From NCBI GenBank assembly GCA_964538565.1, contig CAZIGW010000117.1:1-35640 (forward strand): a DNA stretch of 35,640 bases. Reading direction: 5' to 3'. Of this stretch, positions 14,617 through 23,172 are shown in pieces; within the stretch, counting starts at the first letter, position 1, and every line of letters begins with the position of its first letter. Source of the DNA: CAYVBN01 sp964538565 (GTDB lineage Bacteria > Pseudomonadota > Alphaproteobacteria > Rhizobiales > Xanthobacteraceae). The position numbers and the translations under genes are program-made. Below the pieces are notes generated by a model. It had not been told where the DNA came from. It saw only the letters and a program-made list of their open reading frames with translations, and searched no databases.

Positions 14617-16295
14617 TGCACGGCTCGTTGGCACCGCAGGCCGTCCCGTGCGAGCCGCAGCCGTCGGCCGCAGCCGGCGTGGACAAACCCGCGCACGCGC
14701 GGGGGCGCATGTCCGCCGCCGAGCCGGTATCCGGCGCTGCCGGCCTGCTCCGGTTCATCACGTGCGGCTCGGTCGACGACGGGAAGTCCACGCTGATCGG
14801 ACGTCTTCTGTACGACTCCCGCCTGCTTCTCGATGACCAGATGGCCGCCCTGGAGAGGGAGTCCCGCAAGTACGGCACGCAGGGCGCCGGGCTCGATTTC
14901 GCGCTCCTGGTCGACGGGCTGTCCGCCGAACGCGAGCAGGGCATCACCATCGACGTCGCATACCGCTATTTCTCGACCCCGCGTCGCTCGTTCATCGTCG
15001 CCGACACGCCGGGCCACGAGCAGTACACGCGCAACATGGCGACCGGCGCGTCCACGGCGGAACTGGCGGTCATCCTCGTCGACGCCCGCAAGGGCCTGTT
15101 GCCGCAGACCCGGCGCCACTCGCTGATCGTGTCGATGCTGGGCGTGCGGCACGTCGTGCTCGCCGTCAACAAGATGGATCTTGTTGGCTATTCGCAGGCC
15201 CGCTTCGAGGAAATCGCGCAGGCCTACCGGGCGAGTGCCGAAGGGCTCGGTTTTGCAACGGTTACGCCCATCCCGATCTCGGCGACGGTCGGGGCAAACG
15301 TCGCGGCCACGTCCACGGCGATGCCGTGGTACGCGGGGCCGCACCTGCTGGAGCATCTCGAGACGATCGACGTCGGGGCGAACTGCCTCGACAGCGCCTT
15401 CCGCTTTCCGGTTCAATTGGTGAACCGGCCCGATCCGAGCTTCCGCGGTTACGCCGGCACGATCGTCAGCGGCACGGTCAAGCCGGGCGCGCGAGTCGGA
15501 GTCTGGCCGAGCGGTCGGCACACCACCGTGTCGGAGATCGTCACGGCCGACGGGGCGCTGCCGCGGGCCGATGCCGGGCAGTCCGTCACCTTGCGGTTTG
15601 CCGACGAGATCGATGTCTCCCGCGGCGACGTGGTGGTCGGCCACGATGCGGCCGTGCACGTGGCATCCGGGCTGAAGGCGCGGCTCCTGTGGCTGGCGGA
15701 TGCGCCGTTGCGCAAGGAGACCGGGTATTACCTCAAGCTCGGGACCAAGACCGTCGCGGCATCCGTCGCCCGGCTCCACACGGCGGTCGATGTCGAGAGC
15801 TACGCCGAGGTCCCCGCCGATTCGCTCGAGGCGAACGGCATCGCCACCGCGACGGTCGCGTTGGAGAGCCCGCTCGTCTTCACCGACTATCGACAGAACC
15901 GCGAGCTCAGCGGCTTCATTCTCATCGACCGGCTGAGCAACGACACGGTCGCGCTCGGCCTCGTGGAAGGCGCGGTGGACAGCGGCGCCGGCGCGGGCTC
16001 GGCCGGCGAGGGTGCGTGGCCTGCGCGGCTCGCCGCCGGAGCCGCGCGTCTGGCGCGACGCTTCGCGGCGTGGATCGACGGCACGCGCGAGCGCCCGTTG
16101 CGCAGCATCGTCAAGGCCATCACCTGGCGGGCGACGGGCAGCGTCGACACCTTCGTGCTGTCCTTCGTGTTCACCGGGAACATCAGGGTGTCGGCTGCGA
16201 TCAGCCTCGCCGAAGTCGGCACCAAGCTCGTGCTGTACTATGTGCACGAGCGCGCCTGGGCGCATGCCACCTTCGGGTTGAAGCGGAGCCGTTGA
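14616..16295 (+). CDS. cysN: Sulfate adenylyltransferase subunit 1 with C-terminal DUF2061-like domain
   Basis: A 559-residue fusion. Residues about 45-450 are CysN, the GTPase that drives APS synthesis: G1 GSVDDGKS at 51-58, G3 DTPGHEQY, G4 NKMD, then EF-Tu-like beta-barrel domains. A Gly/Ala-rich linker of about 40 residues follows. From about 495 to 550 comes a hydrophobic segment, SIVKAITWRATGSVDTF then VGTKLVLYYVHERAW, matching the pattern of the DUF2061 family of small membrane proteins. Many bacteria instead carry an APS kinase (CysC) domain at this end. The N-terminal 40 residues are an extra Pro/Ala-rich stretch; ATG at 14709 would be a shorter start. The fusion suggests membrane tethering, which is inference. 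Confidence 0.92.
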   Translation: MHGSLAPQAVPCEPQPSAAAGVDKPAHARGRMSAAEPVSGAAGLLRFITCGSVDDGKSTLIGRLLYDSRLLLDDQMAALERESRKYGTQGAGLDFALLVDGLSAEREQGITIDVAYRYFSTPRRSFIVADTPGHEQYTRNMATGASTAELAVILVDARKGLLPQTRRHSLIVSMLGVRHVVLAVNKMDLVGYSQARFEEIAQAYRASAEGLGFATVTPIPISATVGANVAATSTAMPWYAGPHLLEHLETIDVGANCLDSAFRFPVQLVNRPDPSFRGYAGTIVSGTVKPGARVGVWPSGRHTTVSEIVTADGALPRADAGQSVTLRFADEIDVSRGDVVVGHDAAVHVASGLKARLLWLADAPLRKETGYYLKLGTKTVAASVARLHTAVDVESYAEVPADSLEANGIATATVALESPLVFTDYRQNRELSGFILIDRLSNDTVALGLVEGAVDSGAGAGSAGEGAWPARLAAGAARLARRFAAWIDGTRERPLRSIVKAITWRATGSVDTFVLSFVFTGNIRVSAAISLAEVGTKLVLYYVHERAWAHATFGLKRSR

Positions 16296-16313
16296 GCGGC
16301 GGCGAAGCCGCTC
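16294..16313. terminator. Hairpin at the cysN stop
   Basis: GAGCGGC (16294-16300) pairs with GCCGCTC (16307-16313) across a six-base loop. It overlaps the cysN stop and sits in the 53-bp gap facing a convergent gene. It could end transcription, but no T-run follows. Confidence 0.35.
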
Positions 16314-16348
16314 GAGCGGACCGCCCCGCGTCCCGGAAAGCCGCAGGT

Positions 16349-17281
16349 TCAGCCGCGATAGACCGGCTCCGGCTGGGCGAAGAAGCTCCACAGGATGTGG
16401 TACACCAGCATGTAGTTCTTCTGCTGGAAGCTCGCGTGCGAAATGCCCGGCATGACGGCAAAATGCTTGTCCGGGTTGGGCAGGCGGCGGAAGAATTCCA
16501 CCAGGTCGTCGAAGCCGGCGATGCCGTCCCACTGGCCGCGCATGATGATCGTCGGCATCGTGATCTTCTCCGGATCGACCACCGGCAGGCGGGAGCACAT
16601 GTCGACGTAGGTTCCGGTCGGCACGGAGTCGTCGAGCGAGAGGATCGCGTCGGCGAAGGCGTCGATGACGCGGTCCTCGGCCGTGCCCGGATGGTCGCGG
16701 TTGAAGATCGAGTGGACGAAGTCGCGGTCGATCGGCCGGCGATTCTTGGCCTGAAACTCGGGCAGCTTCTTGCGGCGTTCGGCAAGGGTGGGGCTGCCTT
16801 CGCCGGTCCACACCATCGCGTCGAGAGCAAGGCGGCCGACGAGCTCGGGATGGCGCTGTGCGAAGAGCGCGGCGCGCAGGGCGCCCGAGGAGATTCCGTA
16901 GACCAGCAGCGGCCGCTTTCCGCGCAGCTTCTGGATGTACGTCGCGGCGGCGAAGCAGTCGTCGGCCCCCTGCGCGATCGGCGCGTTGTTGTCGCGGCCC
17001 TTCTCGGAGCGGCCGTAGCCCTCCATGTCGACACACCATGTGTCGAACCCGCGCTTGGCGAACCAGTCCATGACCGAGGAATCGGGACGTCCCGGCACCT
17101 GGAGGTCGAACGTCGGCTGGGAGGCCATCGACGAGCCGTGGACGAACAGGATCGTGCCGGTCGCCCGCGCGGGATCGCCGGCGAATTTTTCCCACATGAA
17201 CAGCTTGACGCCGTCCTTGCTGGTCCAGTGCTCCTGCCCGGTCACGTCTTCCGTGGTCGGCATCGTCGTCGCGTTGGTCAT
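16349..17281 (-). CDS. Alpha/beta hydrolase
   Basis: A 310-residue hydrolase with a clear catalytic triad: S131 in GISSG, D252 in GQWDG and H282 in GISHAS. The oxyanion-hole motif is VHGSSM near residue 48. A cap-like insertion (about 155-235) lies between the fifth and sixth strands. No signal peptide is present, so it should be cytoplasmic. An AAGGACC upstream supports the ATG at 17281. It is the last gene of the operon encoding the importer at 17346-21263 and probably cleaves an ester or amide in the imported solute or a product of it; that role is inferred from position only. Confidence 0.85.
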   Translation of the reverse strand: MTNATTMPTTEDVTGQEHWTSKDGVKLFMWEKFAGDPARATGTILFVHGSSMASQPTFDLQVPGRPDSSVMDWFAKRGFDTWCVDMEGYGRSEKGRDNNAPIAQGADDCFAAATYIQKLRGKRPLLVYGISSGALRAALFAQRHPELVGRLALDAMVWTGEGSPTLAERRKKLPEFQAKNRRPIDRDFVHSIFNRDHPGTAEDRVIDAFADAILSLDDSVPTGTYVDMCSRLPVVDPEKITMPTIIMRGQWDGIAGFDDLVEFFRRLPNPDKHFAVMPGISHASFQQKNYMLVYHILWSFFAQPEPVYRG

Positions 17282-17299
17282 CGATGGTCCTTGCGCGCG

Positions 17300-17324
17300 G
17301 CGGCGGGGCCCGGGGCCCCGCCGC
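17300..17324 (-). other. Strong 11-bp hairpin between binding-protein and hydrolase genes
   Basis: GCGGCGGGGCC (17300-17310) is the exact reverse complement of GGCCCCGCCGC (17314-17324), leaving a three-base loop. It sits in the 64-bp gap after the binding-protein stop. Such intercistronic stems commonly protect the upstream mRNA, giving more binding protein than downstream product, or act as partial terminators. Confidence 0.6.
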
Positions 17325-17345
17325 GCCTTTCGCTCTATCAGTGTC

Positions 17346-18371
17346 TTACTGGAAGATCTCGTTGAACTGCCGCTTCACGCGGGCGGAGTCCTTCTCGATC
17401 TCCTCGTAGTTCACCGGGATCGACTTCACGTCCGAAAGCCTGGGGCTGTCGGCGGGCGGTGGCATGTCGGTGCGCGCCGCGTAGCCACCGTCCTCGGGAA
17501 AGAGCTTCTGCGCGGCATCGCTCAGCATGTACTGCGCGAACAGCTTGGCCGCGTTGGGATGCGGCGAGCCCTTGATCACTGCGGTGGGCGAGGGGATGAT
17601 CAGGGCGCCTTCGCTCGGATAGATCGTCAGAAGGGGGTGGCCCTTCTTGCGATCCTCGGCCGCATAGGAGTCGAGGACGCCGGCGGCGACGAGGCGTTCG
17701 CCGCTCTTGAGCATGTCCGACACCTGCTGGTTGCCCGGAACGACCATCGTGTCGTTCCCCCGGAGCTTCTTGTAGTAGTCCCAGGTGAGCTTCTTCGACA
17801 GGGTGGCGACCGTCATCAGGCCGAGCGCCGTGAACGACGGATCGGTCGTGACGAGCTTGCCCTTGTACTTGGGATCGACGAGATCGCTCCATGTCTTCGG
17901 AATGTCGCTCTCGGACAGCTTGTCCTTGCGGGCCACGATGGCGATCATGTTGAGGCGCTGCGCCACGAAGGCGCCGTTCGGATCCTTCGCGCCGTCCGGC
18001 ACCTTGTCGAAATTCTCCGGCTTGAAGACCACGAAGGTCCCCTTGCGGGCGAGCGCCTCGGTGGCGGCCGGATCGGACGTCGTCAGGACGTCGGCGGCCG
18101 CCTTCCCGCCCTGCAGCTCCTGCATGAAGCGCCGCAGTATCGCCGACCCGCCGGAGCGAAAGAGCTCGACGTGGACGCCCGTGCTCTCCTCGAACTGCTT
18201 GGCGATCTTGTTGGCGGTCGCAATCGGGGTCGATGTGTACCAGACGACCGTGCCTTCCTGCTTGGCGGCGGCGGTGTCGACCGTATCGGCCGCCTGCGCC
18301 CGCGTTCCGGGGTGCAGGAGCAACGGCGCCGCAAGACAAAGAACGGAACCCCACCGGCTCAATCTCGACAT
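17346..18371 (-). CDS. ABC transporter substrate-binding protein (iron(III)/AfuA-like, extracellular type 1)
   Basis: A 341-residue periplasmic binding protein with a Sec signal peptide (positively charged start, hydrophobic core, cleavage near AQA-ADT at about 28). The body has the pattern of the Fe(3+)/2-aminoethylphosphonate/spermidine-type cluster, including VVWYTSTPIATANKIAKQFE near the mature N-terminus and SDLVDPKYKGKL in the middle. The tyrosines that bind ferric iron in FbpA cannot be placed with confidence, so an organic ligand is equally possible. GGAGGTTACAG precedes the ATG. The ATPase gene ends 36 bp upstream. Confidence 0.88.
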   Translation of the reverse strand: MSRLSRWGSVLCLAAPLLLHPGTRAQAADTVDTAAAKQEGTVVWYTSTPIATANKIAKQFEESTGVHVELFRSGGSAILRRFMQELQGGKAAADVLTTSDPAATEALARKGTFVVFKPENFDKVPDGAKDPNGAFVAQRLNMIAIVARKDKLSESDIPKTWSDLVDPKYKGKLVTTDPSFTALGLMTVATLSKKLTWDYYKKLRGNDTMVVPGNQQVSDMLKSGERLVAAGVLDSYAAEDRKKGHPLLTIYPSEGALIIPSPTAVIKGSPHPNAAKLFAQYMLSDAAQKLFPEDGGYAARTDMPPPADSPRLSDVKSIPVNYEEIEKDSARVKRQFNEIFQ

Positions 18372-18407
18372 CTGTAACCTCCCTGCTGGCGGAGACCGTG
18401 CTCCGTC

Positions 18408-19511
18408 CTACGCCTTGTCCGCCGCCGAGCGCGGAAAGACGCTGATCTGTCCCGCATCGACGGCAATGCTCACCGTGTCGCCGATGTTGAAGTTGAGCTT
18501 CGGGTGGGTTTGCACGCGCAGCGCCGGACCCGAAGCGAGCGCGACATCATATTCGCAGATGTTGCCCAGGAAGGTACGATCCGTGACCTTTGCCTCTGCG
18601 TGATCCTGCCGCACCGTCGCGTCGGGTCCGACGATGACGTCCTCCGGGCGGACCGCCGCTTCGACCTCGTCGCCCACGCGCACGGTCGAGGGAAGCGGCA
18701 CATCGGCGAGGAGCCCGCCCGCGATTTCGATCCGGCCATTGCCGCCGGCGGCCTGCACGACCTTGGCGGGGACCAGGTTCACGTGCCCCATGAAGTCGGC
18801 GACCATGCGATTCGCCGGCCTCCGGTAGATCTCGTGCGGCGGGCCGAACTGCTGCAGCCGGCCGGCATGGATCACCGCCACCTGGTCGGAGAGCGCCATC
18901 GCCTCGGCCTGGTCGTGCGTTACATAGATGAACGTGATGCCGGTCCGCCGCTGGAGCTGCTTGAGCTCCGTGCGCATGCGCTCGCGCAGCTTGGCGTCCA
19001 GGTTGCTCAGCGGTTCGTCGAGCAGCAGGATCTCCGGCTCGACCACGAGGCTGCGCGCGAGCGCCACGCGCTGCTGCTGGCCGCCGGACAATTCGCTCGG
19101 CAGCCTGTTTTCGAGGCCGGAGAGATTGACGAGCGCGAGCGCGGCGCCGACGAGATCGCGGGCCTTGGCGGTCGGAACCTTGCGCAGCTTCAGGCCGAAC
19201 ACGACGTTCTCGAACACCGTCTTGTGCGGCCATACGGCGTAGTTCTGGAACACCATGCCCATGCCGCGGCTCTCCGGCGGCACCACGCTTCCCTTGGCCG
19301 AGAGCAGGCGGTCGCCGACGTGGATCGTGCCTTCGTCGGGCGCCATGTAGCCGGCGATGAGCCGCAGCGTCGTCGTCTTGCCGCACCCGCTCGGGCCGAG
19401 CAGCGTCACGAACTGGTTGTCGCGGATCGAGAGCGACAGATCCTTGATGGCCGGCATGTCCGACGCCGCCCCGTAGCTCTTCGACAGCCCGCTGATGGTG
19501 ATGCCCGCCAT
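18408..19511 (-). CDS. ABC transporter ATP-binding protein (FbpC/PotA type)
   Basis: A 367-residue ATPase of the iron(III)/polyamine/sugar importer class. It has Walker A GPSGCGKTT at 39-47, Q-loop VFQN near 87, signature LSGGQQQR from 141, Walker B LLLDEP with D165/E166, and the switch His in THDQ. The C-terminal 130 residues form a TOBE-like regulatory domain (VRPEDVIVG, VTDRTFLGNICEYDV). ATG 19511 has an AGGA six bases upstream. It lies between the permease (40 bp upstream) and the binding-protein gene. Confidence 0.94.
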   Translation of the reverse strand: MAGITISGLSKSYGAASDMPAIKDLSLSIRDNQFVTLLGPSGCGKTTTLRLIAGYMAPDEGTIHVGDRLLSAKGSVVPPESRGMGMVFQNYAVWPHKTVFENVVFGLKLRKVPTAKARDLVGAALALVNLSGLENRLPSELSGGQQQRVALARSLVVEPEILLLDEPLSNLDAKLRERMRTELKQLQRRTGITFIYVTHDQAEAMALSDQVAVIHAGRLQQFGPPHEIYRRPANRMVADFMGHVNLVPAKVVQAAGGNGRIEIAGGLLADVPLPSTVRVGDEVEAAVRPEDVIVGPDATVRQDHAEAKVTDRTFLGNICEYDVALASGPALRVQTHPKLNFNIGDTVSIAVDAGQISVFPRSAADKA

Positions 19512-19550
19512 GTGCAATCCTGTTGTGGTCTCGATTCCGGGCCGCTGAAC

Positions 19551-21263
19551 TCAGGTCGACGCGCCGAAGCTCTGCTGTTGCGACTGTCCGCCGGACAGGC
19601 GTCCGGCCACCCAGATGGCCGCCGCGATGATCATGACGTTGATGATCGCAAGCGCCGCGACCGGCTCCGTATATCCGGTTTCGTAGAGGTTGTAGACCGC
19701 GACCGCCAGCGTGATGGACCCCGAGCTGAACAGCAGGATCGACGCGCTCAACTCCTGAATGGCGGGCACGAAGACGAGCAGCCAGCCCGCGAACAGGCCG
19801 GGACGGATCAGCGGCAGCGTCACCTCGCGCATGGTGGTGCCCCAGGTCGCGCCGAGGATGCGCGCGCTCTCCGCGAGCGTCGGATCGACCTGGCGGAGCG
19901 AGGCGTTGGCGGCGCGCACGCCGAGTGGCACGTAGCGCGCCGTGTAGGCGAGGAGCAGGATCGCCAGCGTTCCGTAGAGCGCGATCGGCATCGCCAGCCA
20001 GAACTGGATCAGCGCGACCGCCATGACGATGCCGGGCAGGCCGAGCGGAATGAGGGCGGCATAGTCGAGCAGGCGGCGGCCGGGGAGCCTGGTGCGCAGG
20101 TCGATCCAGCCGATCACCGCGCCGAGCATCACCGCGATCGTGGCGGAGAGCGTGGCGAGAATCAGGCTGTTGACGATGGCGCGCTGCGTGACGTCGTATT
20201 CGAACAGCACGAAGTGATAATTGTGCAGGGTCAGCCCTTTCCAGAAGGCGAGGCCCCACGACTTGCTGAGCGAGACGGCGACGAGCGAGGCGTAGGGCGC
20301 GACGATCGCGACCAGAAAGACGACGACCGCGAAGGCGAGCAGGAGCCAGCGTCCCGGGCCGAGATCGACGAGCTGCGGCCGCGAACCCTTGCCGCTCAAG
20401 GTGACGAACGAGCGCCTAGCGAGGAAGCTGCGCTGCAGGAACAGCGCCGCGACCGTGATCACCACGAAGACCAGCGACAGTGCGGAGGCGAGGCCGTATT
20501 CGGGCGGATAGTCGAACAGCGAATAGATGCGGGTCGGCAGCGTGACGATGCGGCCCGGCAACCCGATGATCGCCTGCGAGCCGAACAGGGCGATCGCGTT
20601 GACGAAGGCGAGCAACGTGCCGGAGAGGATCGCCGGCAGCACCAGCGGTGTCGTGATCGCCAGCGCCGTGCGCCACTTGCTGGCGCCGAGGATCTGGGCG
20701 GCCTCCTCATAGGAAGCGTCGACCGACTGCAGCGCGCTCGAGGCGAGCAGATAGACGTAGGGAAACGTGTGCATCACCGTGACCAGCACGAGGCCGGTCA
20801 TCGAGAAGATGTTGAAGGTCAGCCACGGCAGGCCCAGCACGTCGCGCGTGAAGGTGTTGATGAGCCCGGCGTTGGGTCCGAACAGATTGACGAAGGCGAT
20901 GGCGGTGAGGAAGGGCGGCGAGAGATAGGAGAGGTTCGCGGTGGCGCGGATGAGCGGCTTGCCCGGAACGTTGGTGCGGCTCACCGCCCAGGCGAGCGGA
21001 ACCCCGATCACGACGCTGAACAGGCCGGTCCAGGATCCGAGCACGAGCGAGTTCCACAAGGCCTGCAGATAGAGGCGGCCGGACAAGGCCTCGCGGAAAT
21101 GACCGAGCCCCAATCCATCGTCGGAGCGAACGCTCCCGAGAATGAGCGAGCCGACCGGCATGACGACCAGCACGATGATGGCGAGCACGGCGGTGCCCAT
21201 CACCACCCGGTCGAATCCGAGCGCCGAACGAGCCCTGCCTGGCAATGATGCAATACCGTGCAT
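19551..21263 (-). CDS. ABC transporter permease, two fused membrane domains (FbpB type)
   Basis: A 570-residue inner-membrane protein with about twelve membrane helices in two homologous halves. Each half has a coupling motif: EEAAQILGASKWRTALAITTP in the first, ESARILGATWGTTMREVTLP in the second. This duplicated layout is normal for FbpB-type ferric and related permeases, so one polypeptide forms the whole channel. ATG 21263 gives a short positively charged leader before the first helix at about 20. An upstream in-frame start at 21398 would add a tail without family resemblance. It is the first gene of the operon. Confidence 0.92.
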   Translation of the reverse strand: MHGIASLPGRARSALGFDRVVMGTAVLAIIVLVVMPVGSLILGSVRSDDGLGLGHFREALSGRLYLQALWNSLVLGSWTGLFSVVIGVPLAWAVSRTNVPGKPLIRATANLSYLSPPFLTAIAFVNLFGPNAGLINTFTRDVLGLPWLTFNIFSMTGLVLVTVMHTFPYVYLLASSALQSVDASYEEAAQILGASKWRTALAITTPLVLPAILSGTLLAFVNAIALFGSQAIIGLPGRIVTLPTRIYSLFDYPPEYGLASALSLVFVVITVAALFLQRSFLARRSFVTLSGKGSRPQLVDLGPGRWLLLAFAVVVFLVAIVAPYASLVAVSLSKSWGLAFWKGLTLHNYHFVLFEYDVTQRAIVNSLILATLSATIAVMLGAVIGWIDLRTRLPGRRLLDYAALIPLGLPGIVMAVALIQFWLAMPIALYGTLAILLLAYTARYVPLGVRAANASLRQVDPTLAESARILGATWGTTMREVTLPLIRPGLFAGWLLVFVPAIQELSASILLFSSGSITLAVAVYNLYETGYTEPVAALAIINVMIIAAAIWVAGRLSGGQSQQQSFGAST

Positions 21264-21357
21264 GTGCGCGCTTCTAGAGGAGTTTCCGGCGAGTGGATCC
21301 CGGTTCGCCGCAGAAAATGCGGCCCACCCGCCCACCTGAAATAACAAACAGCGGCCG

Positions 21358-21386
21358 GGAGTATTCAAATGCGGATAGCCTGTCAA
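21358..21386 (-). promoter_or_regulatory. Possible promoter for the second importer operon
   Basis: On the minus strand TTGACA (21386-21381) is followed after about 15-17 bases by GAATACT, a weak -10 (overlapping 21366-21358). It lies about 95 bases before the permease ATG, in the 202-bp gap after the TPR genes. The -35 is perfect and the -10 is poor. Confidence 0.35.
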
Positions 21387-21465
21387 CGTGCGCGGCATTC
21401 CGACGCAAGGATTTGATCGCGCGTGCGGGATGCCGGGCTGCCGCCGCGTCCGTCGGGAGGTGGCC

Positions 21466-23148
21466 TCACAAGAGGCGGGCGAGTTCGGGGCGGACGCGGT
21501 CGATGACGCTGTCCCAGTCGCCGGATCGCGGCTGCCGCCAGAGCCGGGCGGTCGAATACCACGGACTGTCCTCCCGCCCGAGCAGCCAGCGGAAATCCGG
21601 ATAGAAAGGAAGAAGAACCCACACCGGCCGGCCGAGCGCGCCGGCCAGGTGCGCGACCGCCGTATCGACGCTGATCACGAGGTCGAGCTGCGCGATGACG
21701 GCCGCCGTATCGGCGAAATCGCGGAAGCCGTCCGCAAGCGGAACGACTTGCGGAAGCTGCGCGAGCGTGGCGCGGTCGGCGGCTCGCGTGCCCGTCTGCA
21801 GGCTGACGAAGCGCACGTCCGGAACGGCGAGCAGCGGCGCGAGCCGCGCCAGCGCGATCGAGCGGTTGCGGTCGTCGCGATGCGCGGGACTGCCCGACCA
21901 GGCGAGCCCGACGCGCGGCCGCGGCAGCGGGGCGATGCGGTCGCGCCACGCCGCGATCCGCTCCGACGGCGCCTGGAGATAGGGCACATGGGCCGGGATC
22001 GTCGCGACCTCGGTGCCGAAGGCGAACGGAAGGCTGAGCAACGGACAGTGCAGATCGAACGGCGGCAACGGTTCGCCGCGGACGAGGACCGTGTCGACGT
22101 CCTCGAGGCCCGTCATCAGGGTCCGGAGCGGAGCCTGCACTTCGAGCACGACCCGCGCGCCACGACGGGCGACGAGCGGCGCGTAGCGCACGAACTGGAT
22201 GGTGTCGCCCAATCCCTGTTCGGCGTGCAGCAGGATGGTGCGTCCCGCGAGCGGTTCGGCGCCGGTCCACCGCGGGACGGCGAAAGGACGGTCGAGCGCG
22301 GCAAGCCGCCGCGTGCGGCTGCGCCATTCGTAATTTTCCCACCCGGTACGGAACTGCCCGAGCATCAGCTGGGCGATCGCGCAATTGAGGCGGGCTTCGG
22401 CGAACTGGGGATCGACGGCGAGCGCCGCCTCGAAATCCGGCAGCGCGTCGGCGGGACGGCCGAGCCGCACGAGCGCGGATCCGCGGTTGTTGCGTGCGCG
22501 AACGTGGCGGGGATCGAGCGCGAGCGCGCGATCGAGACTTGCGAGCGCTTCTGCGTCCCGGTCGAGGTCCTGCAGCTGGTCGCCGCGGTTGGCGAGCGCC
22601 TCGACGAAGTCGGGCGCGAACGACAGGGCGCGGTCGAGACTCGCCAGAGCTTCGGCGGCGCGGCCAAGCCGGTGCAGCGCGACGCCGCGGTTGTTGAGCG
22701 CGCGAACGTGATGGGGCTGAGCCGCGAGCACCTTGTCGTAGCAGGCGAGGGCGTCCTCGAGACGTCCGTCCTGCTGCAGCGCATGCCCGCGGTTGTAGAG
22801 CGCGTCGACGTGACCGGGGTCGATCGCCAGCGCGCGCTCGTAGTGGACGAGAGCGTCCGCCCGGCGGTCGAGCGCCTCGAGCACCGCAGCGTAGTTCGAG
22901 AGCGCATCGGCCGAGCGGGGGCGCACCTCGAGCGCGGCGCCGATCAGCCGGAGCGCTTCGACCGGATCGCCGCGTTGCAGCTTGAGCACGCCGAGGAGAT
23001 GCAGGGCGTCGAAATCGTCCGGATGGTCGTGGAGAACGCCGCTATAGCGCCGCTCCGCCTCGTCGAGCCGCCCCTGCCGATGCAGTGCCATCGCTTCGCC
23101 GATCGCCTGGGCGGCGGCCCGTTCACGTCCGGCCCGCGCTGTCGCCAT
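21466..23148 (-). CDS. TPR protein with GT9-like glycosyltransferase domain (paralogue 1, shortest)
   Basis: A 560-residue protein. Residues about 15-285 hold seven to eight 34-residue tetratricopeptide repeats (repeat openings such as ALYNRGHAL, ALNNRGVAL, ALANRGDQL). From about 305 a domain resembling glycosyltransferase family 9 (heptosyltransferase fold) follows, with HAEQGLGDT at 308-316 and the acceptor/nucleotide region DLVISVDTAVAHLAGALGRP. The TPR array would bind a partner or acceptor and the C-terminal domain would transfer a sugar. No signal or membrane segment is seen. GAGGAAA precedes the ATG. It is last in a three-gene minus-strand run, 24 bp after its paralogue. Acceptor and sugar are unknown. 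Confidence 0.85.
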   Translation of the reverse strand: MATARAGRERAAAQAIGEAMALHRQGRLDEAERRYSGVLHDHPDDFDALHLLGVLKLQRGDPVEALRLIGAALEVRPRSADALSNYAAVLEALDRRADALVHYERALAIDPGHVDALYNRGHALQQDGRLEDALACYDKVLAAQPHHVRALNNRGVALHRLGRAAEALASLDRALSFAPDFVEALANRGDQLQDLDRDAEALASLDRALALDPRHVRARNNRGSALVRLGRPADALPDFEAALAVDPQFAEARLNCAIAQLMLGQFRTGWENYEWRSRTRRLAALDRPFAVPRWTGAEPLAGRTILLHAEQGLGDTIQFVRYAPLVARRGARVVLEVQAPLRTLMTGLEDVDTVLVRGEPLPPFDLHCPLLSLPFAFGTEVATIPAHVPYLQAPSERIAAWRDRIAPLPRPRVGLAWSGSPAHRDDRNRSIALARLAPLLAVPDVRFVSLQTGTRAADRATLAQLPQVVPLADGFRDFADTAAVIAQLDLVISVDTAVAHLAGALGRPVWVLLPFYPDFRWLLGREDSPWYSTARLWRQPRSGDWDSVIDRVRPELARLL

Positions 23149-23172
23149 GTTTTCCTCGCGGATCGCCCCGTC

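Noticed and set aside
18504..21248. A 914-codon plus-strand frame
   Set aside because: It is antisense to the ABC ATPase and permease genes, has His/Arg/Asp/Glu-rich composition, and no domain is recognised.
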